Shown here in pieces: positions 7,636-13,746 of a DNA stretch of 15,221 nt. This stretch comes from Candidatus Poribacteria bacterium. GTDB lineage: Bacteria; Poribacteria; DTPJ01; WJIO01. The position numbers and the translations under genes are program-made. Below the pieces are notes generated by a model. The model worked only from the letters and a program-made list of their open reading frames with translations. It did not search any database and was not told the DNA's origin. The number at the start of each line of letters is the position of its first letter. Within the stretch, counting starts at the first letter, position 1. The DNA is taken from NCBI GenBank assembly GCA_014730235.1, contig WJIO01000182.1:1-15221 (forward strand), written 5' to 3'.

Positions 7636-7699
7636 AATTTCATGAAATTATCAAGAGATATAAATTGTTTAATTAAAAGAAATTAGGGAGGTATTATAT

Positions 7700-8827
7700 A
7701 TGGCTAAATTAAAGATAAAAAATAAAGACGAATGTAAATATGATGGAGTTTCACTGGGTGAAGTTATGATGCGTATTGATCCTGTTGATGTACCTACAGC
7801 CAGGGCTCGAGTGGGCAGGATATGGCATGGCGGCGGAGAAACAAACGTAGCGGAAGGCTTGTCATACTGTTTTGGATTCAGGACCACTGTTGTTACTGCT
7901 CTGGTAGACGATGGTATTGGCAGAAATATTGAAAACCAGATACGGGAAGCAGGTGTTGACACTACAAACATAGTATGGTTTAACAACAAAAGTGAAGGTA
8001 AATTCTCCACAGACCAGAAGGGCACGCTGATGAACGGTATAAACTTTACCTTTAAGGGTAAGGGCGTTATACCTTCAAAGACTGAATATTACCGGGCTCA
8101 TTCCGCTATCAGGGAGCTTAAACCGGGTGATGTAGACTGGAACAGCATAATGTCACAAACCAGATTCTTTAACAGTGGGGGTATCTATACGCTTATATCA
8201 CCTACCTCATCTCAGGTTGCCATAGAAGCCTATGAAACTGCCAGTAAACACGGTGTTTTTAAGGCTTTTGATCTTAACTACAGATCCAAAGTTGAACCAA
8301 ATAAAGAGAAAGCAAGGGAGATAAATAAGAAAATAGTTCCTCACGTGGACTTCCTGGTAGGTAACCAGTCTGATTTCTTTGATGCCCTGGGATATGAAAC
8401 CCGGCCTGTTGATAAGGATGATTCCTTTGACGCATGGTTAGAAGCTTATACAGAGATGTTAAGAGAAGTAGCTAAAGATTTTCCCAATCTAAAAATAATC
8501 GGAACTCAATTAAGAGGTGCTCTTTCAGCCGATAGGATCAACTGGGGAGCAGTACTTTATGATGTGACTGAGGATAAGATGCACAAAGCCGTTGTTCGTG
8601 AGAATATAGAAATCGCAGACCGAACAGGCGGGGGTGATTCCTTTGCTTCAGGTACAACTGCGGCTATCCTTAACGGTAAAGATCTGGCTGATGCTGTCCA
8701 ATGGGGTGCTGCTCACGGAATTCTGGTTCAGGAAACTCCTGGGGATTTCTCCATGGTAAAGCAGTCAGACGTGGAATCAGAAATAAAAAGAGCTTTATCC
8801 GGTGGAGGCGTAAGCGCACTCAGATAA
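7700..8827 (+). CDS. PfkB-family sugar kinase, probable 2-dehydro-3-deoxygluconate (KDG) kinase
   Basis: Cytoplasmic ATP-dependent ribokinase-family enzyme of 375 aa. If it is a KDG kinase it makes KDPG, which KDPG aldolase splits to pyruvate and glyceraldehyde-3-phosphate. The N-terminal strand VSLGEVMMRIDP (about 17-28), HGGGETNVAEGLS (43-55) and FDLNYRSKV (190-198) fit KDG-kinase-type members. The C-terminal PfkB signature is DRTGGGDSFASG (307-318), in which the anion-hole loop is GGGD in place of GAGD and Asp313 is the expected catalytic base. AGGGAGG at 7685-7691 lies 8 nt before the ATG. The gene has its own promoter and a terminator at its end, so it is probably monocistronic. Its position just before gap-pgk-tpiA suits a sugar-acid route feeding triose phosphate. 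Another sugar substrate is possible. Confidence 0.8.
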   Translation: MAKLKIKNKDECKYDGVSLGEVMMRIDPVDVPTARARVGRIWHGGGETNVAEGLSYCFGFRTTVVTALVDDGIGRNIENQIREAGVDTTNIVWFNNKSEGKFSTDQKGTLMNGINFTFKGKGVIPSKTEYYRAHSAIRELKPGDVDWNSIMSQTRFFNSGGIYTLISPTSSQVAIEAYETASKHGVFKAFDLNYRSKVEPNKEKAREINKKIVPHVDFLVGNQSDFFDALGYETRPVDKDDSFDAWLEAYTEMLREVAKDFPNLKIIGTQLRGALSADRINWGAVLYDVTEDKMHKAVVRENIEIADRTGGGDSFASGTTAAILNGKDLADAVQWGAAHGILVQETPGDFSMVKQSDVESEIKRALSGGGVSALR

Positions 8828-8831
8828 ATAG

Positions 8832-8859
8832 CTTAAGAACTTAGTTCTTAAGTGTTTTT
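8832..8859 (+). terminator. Rho-independent terminator after the kinase gene
   Basis: CTTAAGAAC (8832-8840), loop TTA, GTTCTTAAG (8844-8852) form a perfect 9-bp stem followed by TGTTTTT. It lies five bases after the stop codon. The stem is AT-rich but the geometry is classic. Confidence 0.75.
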
Positions 8860-8873
8860 AATAAAAAAGCATC

Positions 8874-8902
8874 TTGACTAAACTACAAATATGTGTTTTA
8901 AT
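8874..8902 (+). promoter_or_regulatory. Probable promoter for the gap-pgk-tpiA genes
   Basis: TTGACT (8874-8879) and TTTAAT (8897-8902) are spaced by 17 bp, each near consensus. The site lies just after the kinase terminator, giving a leader of about 70 nt before gap. A weaker alternative is TAGACA (8919-8924) with ATAAAA (8942-8947). Confidence 0.5.
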
Positions 8903-8908
8903 TTTTAG

Positions 8909-9973
<1,065 letters not shown>

Positions 9974-9993
9974 GTATTTTCAAGATTATTTTA

Positions 9994-10040
9994 CATTCTT
10001 TGTCCCGATTTTAGTAAAATCGGGACAAAGAATGACTTTT
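9994..10040. terminator. Long hairpin between gap and pgk
   Basis: CATTCTTTGTCCCGATTTTA (9994-10013) and TAAAATCGGGACAAAGAATG (10015-10034) are perfect 20-bp reverse complements around one base, followed by ACTTTT. It is strong enough to act as an intrinsic terminator, a partial terminator that sets gap above pgk expression, or a 3'-end RNA stabiliser. The extreme symmetry also fits a small mobile palindromic repeat. Confidence 0.7.
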
Positions 10041-10097
10041 ATATAATATTTATAAACCTCCATAATTATTTATGGTGAATTCATCCGGAGGTAAAAA

Positions 10098-11285
10098 TTG
10101 AGTAAATTAAATGTCAAAGACCTGGAAATCAAGGGGAAACGTATTCTGATCAGGGTAGACTTCAATGTACCTCTGGAAGGAACAGAGATTACAGACGATA
10201 CAAGGATCACAGCAGCACTCCCCACTATAAAATATATTATAGATAAAAGCGGCAAAACAATATTGATGTCTCATCTTGGAAGACCAAAAGGCAAGGTTGT
10301 GTCGGAATTATCTCTGAAACCCGTAGCCGAGAGACTGAGTGAACTTCTGGAGAAGGAAGTAAAATTAGCCCCGGATTGCTTAGGTTCTGAAGTATCAGAC
10401 ATGATTGATGCTATGGAAGAAGGGGATGTCGTACTTCTTGAAAATCTTAGATTCCATGAGGAAGAAGAGGACAACGATCCGGAATTTGCAAAACAATTAG
10501 CCAGTCTTGCCGATGTGTATGTAAACGACGCTTTTGGAGCAGCCCATAGGGCCCATGCTTCTACAGAAGGCATAACTCATCATATATCTCAATCAGCCGC
10601 AGGACTGCTTATGCAAAAAGAAATTGACTATATAAGCGGCGCTATTGAAAATCCTGAAAAGCCTTTTGTTGCTATTCTCGGCGGGGCAAAGGTCTCTGAT
10701 AAGATCGGAGTTATAGAAAACCTGATGGAAAAAGCCGATGCAATAGTCATCGGTGGGGCAATGGCCTATACTTTCCTTAAGGCTAAAGGCAGGAAAGTAG
10801 GTAAATCCCTTGTTGAGGACGATAAGCTTGATCTGGCAAAGGAACTCCTGAAAAAATCACTTGACAACGATGTTCCTATTTATCTGCCTATTGATCATGT
10901 TATAGCTGATGATTTTGCCGCTGACGCAAATGTGAAAATAGTTAAACGAGGAAGTATACCTGATGAATGGGAAGGTATGGATATTGGGCCTGCTACTGTA
11001 GAAAAGTTTAAGGGAGTTTTGGAAGATGCAAAAACCATCATCTGGAACGGTCCTGTAGGTGTGTTTGAATTTGATGCTTTTGCCAAAGGTTCATTTGCCA
11101 TAGCTAAAATACTTGCCGAATCCGATGCGACAACAATTGTGGGCGGGGGCGACTGCTCTGCTGCCGTGCAAAAATCCGGTTATGCAGATAAGATTACCCA
11201 TATATCCACTGGCGGAGGTGCTTCTCTGGAAATGATGGAAGGTAAAGAACTTCCCGGAATTGCTGCTCTTACAGATAAAAGTTAA
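10098..11285 (+). CDS. pgk: Phosphoglycerate kinase
   Basis: Cytoplasmic glycolytic enzyme transferring phosphate from 1,3-bisphosphoglycerate to ADP. Length is 395 aa, standard. Substrate-side motifs are visible in order: RVDFNVPL near residue 20, SHLGRPKGK near 60, [12 protein letters not shown] near 115, and [13 protein letters not shown] near 150. The hinge and nucleotide side shows [39 protein letters not shown] and [11 protein letters not shown]. The start is TTG at 10098, supported by CCGGAGGT (10085-10092) 5 nt upstream and by the normal N-terminus (M)[20 protein letters not shown]. It follows gap across a hairpin and precedes tpiA by 23 bp, so pgk and tpiA are almost surely cotranscribed. 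Confidence 0.98.
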   Translation: MSKLNVKDLEIKGKRILIRVDFNVPLEGTEITDDTRITAALPTIKYIIDKSGKTILMSHLGRPKGKVVSELSLKPVAERLSELLEKEVKLAPDCLGSEVSDMIDAMEEGDVVLLENLRFHEEEEDNDPEFAKQLASLADVYVNDAFGAAHRAHASTEGITHHISQSAAGLLMQKEIDYISGAIENPEKPFVAILGGAKVSDKIGVIENLMEKADAIVIGGAMAYTFLKAKGRKVGKSLVEDDKLDLAKELLKKSLDNDVPIYLPIDHVIADDFAADANVKIVKRGSIPDEWEGMDIGPATVEKFKGVLEDAKTIIWNGPVGVFEFDAFAKGSFAIAKILAESDATTIVGGGDCSAAVQKSGYADKITHISTGGGASLEMMEGKELPGIAALTDKS

Positions 11286-11308
11286 AATAAGGTAACTGGA
11301 GGAAAATA

Positions 11309-12061
11309 ATGCGCAAACCTATAATTGCGGGAAACTGGAAAATGAATAAAACCATTGGTGAAGCCTGCGAACTGGTAACAGACTTAAAGGGAATGGTCGC
11401 AGACGTAACTGATGTTGATATAGTTGTAGGGCCTGTTTTTACGGTTCTTTCTTCTGTTGCAGAAATTATCAAAGATACAAACATTGGTCTTGCTGCTCAG
11501 GATATGTATTGGGAAGAATCAGGAGCTTTCACCGGTGAAATTTCACCTGTAATGCTGAAGAATGTGGGATGCGATTATGTCATAATCGGTCATTCTGAAC
11601 GCAGAGCCTACTTTGGTGAAACAAACGAAACCGTCAACAATAAAGTTAAAGCAGCTCATGCTCATGGCTTAAAACCCATCATGTGTGTTGGTGAAAAGCT
11701 GGAAGACCGGGAATCCGGAATCACAGAAAAAGTGGTAAAAGACCATGTAGTTAATGGTCTTGATGGTCTTACAGAAAAGCAGATGCTTAATACAGTTATA
11801 GCCTACGAACCTGTATGGGCTATAGGAACAGGGAAAACTGCCACACCGGATCAGGCCCAGGAAGTTCATAAATTCATAAGAGGCCTTTTAGCTGATATGT
11901 TCTCTTCTGAAGTTGCTGAAGCTGTAAGAATTCAGTATGGGGGCAGTGTAAAACCTAATAACGTATCAGATCTTATGGCACAACCGGATATTGATGGTGG
12001 TTTAATAGGCGGAGCAAGTCTTGATGCTGAATCTTTTACTCAGATTGTAAAATTTAAGTAA
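11309..12061 (+). CDS. tpiA: Triose-phosphate isomerase
   Basis: Cytoplasmic enzyme interconverting dihydroxyacetone phosphate and glyceraldehyde-3-phosphate. Length is 250 aa, normal for bacterial TIM. The active-site residues are all present: Asn9 and Lys11 in AGNWKMNK, His95 in VIIGHSERRAYFGE, and Glu167 in AYEPVWAIGTGKTA, which includes the phosphate-gripping loop 6. The C-terminal YGGSVKPNN and DGGLIGGASL complete the phosphate site. CTGGAGG lies just upstream of the ATG. It is cotranscribed with pgk and is followed by a hairpin before secG. Confidence 0.98.
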   Translation: MRKPIIAGNWKMNKTIGEACELVTDLKGMVADVTDVDIVVGPVFTVLSSVAEIIKDTNIGLAAQDMYWEESGAFTGEISPVMLKNVGCDYVIIGHSERRAYFGETNETVNNKVKAAHAHGLKPIMCVGEKLEDRESGITEKVVKDHVVNGLDGLTEKQMLNTVIAYEPVWAIGTGKTATPDQAQEVHKFIRGLLADMFSSEVAEAVRIQYGGSVKPNNVSDLMAQPDIDGGLIGGASLDAESFTQIVKFK

Positions 12062-12095
12062 TGTTAGGTTAAGAATTGACCGATATTTATACAAA

Positions 12096-12131
12096 TGTAA
12101 GTTAGGTTGAATCTGCAAGACCTAACTTACA
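12096..12131 (+). terminator. Hairpin between tpiA and secG
   Basis: TGTAAGTTAGGT (12096-12107) and ACCTAACTTACA (12120-12131) form a perfect 12-bp stem with a 12-nt loop. There is no T-run after it (AAATATATT), so it may be an RNA-processing or partial-termination structure and not a full terminator. A further GTTAGGTT occurs just after the tpiA stop codon (12063-12070). Confidence 0.5.
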
Positions 12132-12187
12132 AAATATATTATAAAATTCCCTTATCGTCAGTGATAATCATTGACAGAGGTGTTTAA

Positions 12188-12574
12188 ATGTTTTCAATTA
12201 TTTTACTGGTTATATTCATCCCAGTTTGCATTTTGCTGATTCTTATAGTACTTTTGCAGGCTGGAAAAGGTGGTGGACTAGCCGGAGCTTTCGGAGGAAC
12301 CGGAGGTCAGACTTTTCTTGGGGCCAGAGGTACTGCGGATTTCCTGAGTAAGTTGACTATATACCTGGCTATTGCATTTATGTTTCTTTCCTTGATTTTG
12401 TCCTTTACATATGGAGGACAAAGAGGTATAAATATACAGGAAGAAGTTCCTGCTGTTGAAACACAAACTGAAACCCCGGATTCTGAAGGTTCTACAACTC
12501 AGGAAGGAACACAAACAGAATCATCTCTGGATTCTTCTGCCACCGAAGTACCCTCTACGGAAGGTACGGAGTAG
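12188..12574 (+). CDS. secG: Preprotein translocase subunit SecG
   Basis: Small integral-membrane subunit of the SecYEG protein-export channel. The 128-aa product has a first transmembrane segment at about residues 2-23, the conserved LLQAGKGGGLAGAFGG loop (22-37), TFLGARGTADFLSK before the second helix, and a second transmembrane segment at about 55-75. The rest (about 80-128) is an acidic tail rich in Glu, Thr, Ser and Gln, with no aromatic residues, of the low-complexity kind some SecG proteins carry. AGAGGTG lies about 6 nt upstream of the ATG. Position after tpiA is a common bacterial arrangement. Confidence 0.94.
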   Translation: MFSIILLVIFIPVCILLILIVLLQAGKGGGLAGAFGGTGGQTFLGARGTADFLSKLTIYLAIAFMFLSLILSFTYGGQRGINIQEEVPAVETQTETPDSEGSTTQEGTQTESSLDSSATEVPSTEGTE

Positions 12575-12597
12575 ATCCTTTTTATAGTTAATTATAA

Positions 12598-12734
12598 AAT
12601 TTTTCAGCTCTTCCGGGTTTGGTGTGTTTATAATTGAAAATTCTCTCAGCCTGTCATTCCTGCTTTTGCAGGAATGACAGGATAAAGAAGTTCCTTATCT
12701 TTACCACACTAAATCCGGAAGAACCAATTTTTCA
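12598..12734 (+). mobile_element. Complete MITE-like element (copy 3) with 9-bp target duplication
   Basis: The element spans about 12607-12725. Its left terminus GCTCTTCCGGGTTTGGTGTG is a diverged inverted copy of the right terminus CCACACTAAATCCGGAAGAA plus CC (12704-12725). The body TTATAATTGAAAATTCTCTC and the central hairpin TGTCATTCCTGC/GCAGGAATGACA, with loop TTTT, match copies 1 and 2. It is flanked by direct repeats AATTTTTCA at 12598-12606 and 12726-12734. It has no coding capacity, so it is non-autonomous. The GGTTCTTCCGG ends and AT-rich target duplication of about 8-9 bp resemble ISL3-family transposons; that assignment is inference. Confidence 0.8.
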
Positions 12735-12894
12735 TTCCTGCTTCAAGCTTTTTATAAAAAGCTTGAAGCAGGAATGACCAAACAGATGATATTAATTTTT
12801 CAACATATCTGGGAGGGAGTTTTTTCTTAGGCATTGAAATAAGCTTTTTTTCAGTTTTTCTCCTACTGAAGTTGTTTTTTTTGCTCAATGCCAT
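12709..12894 (-). CDS. Possible small basic protein
   Basis: A 61-codon reading frame starts ATG at 12894, preceded by GGGGAGGGAG with about 7 nt spacing, one of the better ribosome binding sites in the window. The product begins MALSKKNNFSRRKTEKKL and is rich in Lys and Arg (about 16 of 61). The second half is encoded by the 46-bp palindrome, and the stop codon lies inside the terminal repeat of the adjacent element, so any original C-terminus has probably been replaced. I do not recognise the protein. It may be a broken gene or a chance frame in a foldback. Confidence 0.25.
   Translation of the reverse strand: MALSKKNNFSRRKTEKKLISMPKKKLPPRYVEKLISSVWSFLLQAFYKKLEAGMKNWFFRI
12732..12777. repeat. 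Perfect 46-bp palindrome
   Basis: The two 23-base halves, 12732-12754 and 12755-12777, are exact reverse complements with no loop. The left half begins TCATTCCTGCTTCAAGC and ends at a central TTTTTATAAAAA. The outer CATTCCTGC/GCAGGAATG is the same as the stem of the neighbouring repeat element, so the two are related. It overlaps the second copy of the target duplication of copy 3. Confidence 0.9.
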
Positions 12895-12912
12895 TTTTCT
12901 CCCTCCCCAGAT
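12808..12912. repeat. Imperfect foldback (outer and inner inverted repeats)
   Basis: ATCTGGGAGGGAG (12808-12820) pairs with CTCCCTCCCCAGAT (12899-12912) with one bulged base, and GGCATTGA (12830-12837) pairs with TCAATGCC (12885-12892). An inner stem TTCAGT (12850-12855) and ACTGAA (12865-12870) stacks within it. The structure covers the start of the possible small basic protein and the region just upstream of the two-TM membrane protein gene. Confidence 0.6.
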
Positions 12913-12935
12913 TTAAGAGATATTTCATATCAAAA

Positions 12936-13397
12936 ATGGAAAAAGATAACTCACTAACAACATGTTCCGTTGATGCAATGTTTCGATGGACTATCCATCC
13001 TGTTAAGAAAGACTGGAGAGTGTCAACTGCTGTTATTCTTTTCCTTGTGGTCCTGTGTTCGGCTATATACTTTAGTTTTGATAGCCTGACATTTGCTTTC
13101 CTTTCGTTGCTAATACTTTTTTGTTCATTAAACTCTTTCTTCTTTCCTACCACTTACATTCTCCAGGATGACAGCATAATCGTTATGCCTTTTCTGCGTA
13201 AATCTTCTAAAGCATGGAACTCATTTAAAAGCTATTATATAGGTAAAAACGGAGTACTTTTAAGTCCTTTTGTAAATCCATCAAAATTTCAGAAAAGACT
13301 TGAAAGCTTTCGCGGGTTATATATCAGGTTCGGAAATAATAAAAAAGAAGTATTGGAATTAATAAAGAAGAAGATAGCCGAAAATAGCCATAAATGA
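12936..13397 (+). CDS. Two-TM membrane protein of unknown function, possible PH-like domain
   Basis: Predicted inner-membrane protein of 153 aa. A short N-terminal region with FRWTIHPVKKDWR leads into two adjacent hydrophobic helices (about residues 29-46 and 51-70). A soluble C-terminal part follows, with the strand pattern TTYILQDDSIIVMPF, then KAWNSFKSYYIGKNGVLLSP and RGLYIRFGNNKKEVLELIKK, ending in a Lys-rich helix. The hairpin of helices followed by a small beta-rich domain resembles bacterial PH-like membrane proteins, though I cannot confirm this. The start is uncertain: ATGs at 12888, 12936 and 12975 all lack a good ribosome binding site; 12888 falls in the foldback. Its stop overlaps the next start as ATGA, so the two are translationally coupled. 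Confidence 0.65.
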   Translation: MEKDNSLTTCSVDAMFRWTIHPVKKDWRVSTAVILFLVVLCSAIYFSFDSLTFAFLSLLILFCSLNSFFFPTTYILQDDSIIVMPFLRKSSKAWNSFKSYYIGKNGVLLSPFVNPSKFQKRLESFRGLYIRFGNNKKEVLELIKKKIAENSHK

Positions 13398-13735
13398 TTG
13401 AACCATATGAAGAGATTATACCAGAGGACATAAACCCGGAAGAACGGAACAGAATACTAAAAAAATTTGCTGAAGAAGTCGTCAGCCGAAGGCTTACTGC
13501 ACCTGCCATATTCATGCTGGAAACCTGTAGTCCATTAAGTTTCATAGGCAGCCAGGTTATGATCATCCTTGATCCCCTAATTCGCTCAATCTTTAATATC
13601 CCCGATTATCGAAAATTTGCCCTTATCATAGAAAGACGCGAAAATATAGAGATACTTATAAAATATATTGAAGAATTAAATAATAATTATAAGCTGTCAG
13701 ACAACAACCAAAGAAACAGTATGATCAAAAAATAG
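13394..13735 (+). CDS. Conserved-looking 113-aa protein coupled to a membrane protein and a MutL-like ATPase
   Basis: Small protein of 113 aa. It begins with an acidic segment MIEPYEEIIPEDINPEERNR, then KKFAEEVVSRRLTAPAIFML, a hydrophobic core ETCSPLSFIGSQVMIILDPL, and a charged C-terminal helix with RRENIEILIKYIEELNNN. From memory, similar short proteins with the LTAPAIFFLE and SFIGSQ pattern occur next to MutL-type genes in other bacteria, but I know no assigned function. One amphipathic or membrane-embedded helix is possible around residues 37-68. The ATG at 13394 overlaps the previous stop (ATGA), and the next gene starts 12 bp after its stop, so the three genes form one transcription unit. 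Confidence 0.72.
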   Translation: MIEPYEEIIPEDINPEERNRILKKFAEEVVSRRLTAPAIFMLETCSPLSFIGSQVMIILDPLIRSIFNIPDYRKFALIIERRENIEILIKYIEELNNNYKLSDNNQRNSMIKK

Positions 13736-13746
13736 CTGGGTAAAAC

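Larger units (their letters stand above)
12575..12935. other. Gene-poor, repeat-dense gap after secG
   Basis: This 361-bp stretch between secG and the two-TM membrane protein gene holds the complete MITE-like element, a perfect 46-bp palindrome next to it, and an imperfect foldback at 12808-12912. The only coding candidate is a 61-codon minus-strand reading frame. I see no clear promoter for the downstream genes, nor a conventional terminator for secG apart from these hairpins. Confidence 0.7.

Noticed and set aside
10042-10047. TATAAT upstream of pgk as a promoter -10
   Set aside because: No acceptable -35 lies 16-18 bp upstream; that position falls in the hairpin stem (ATCGGG).
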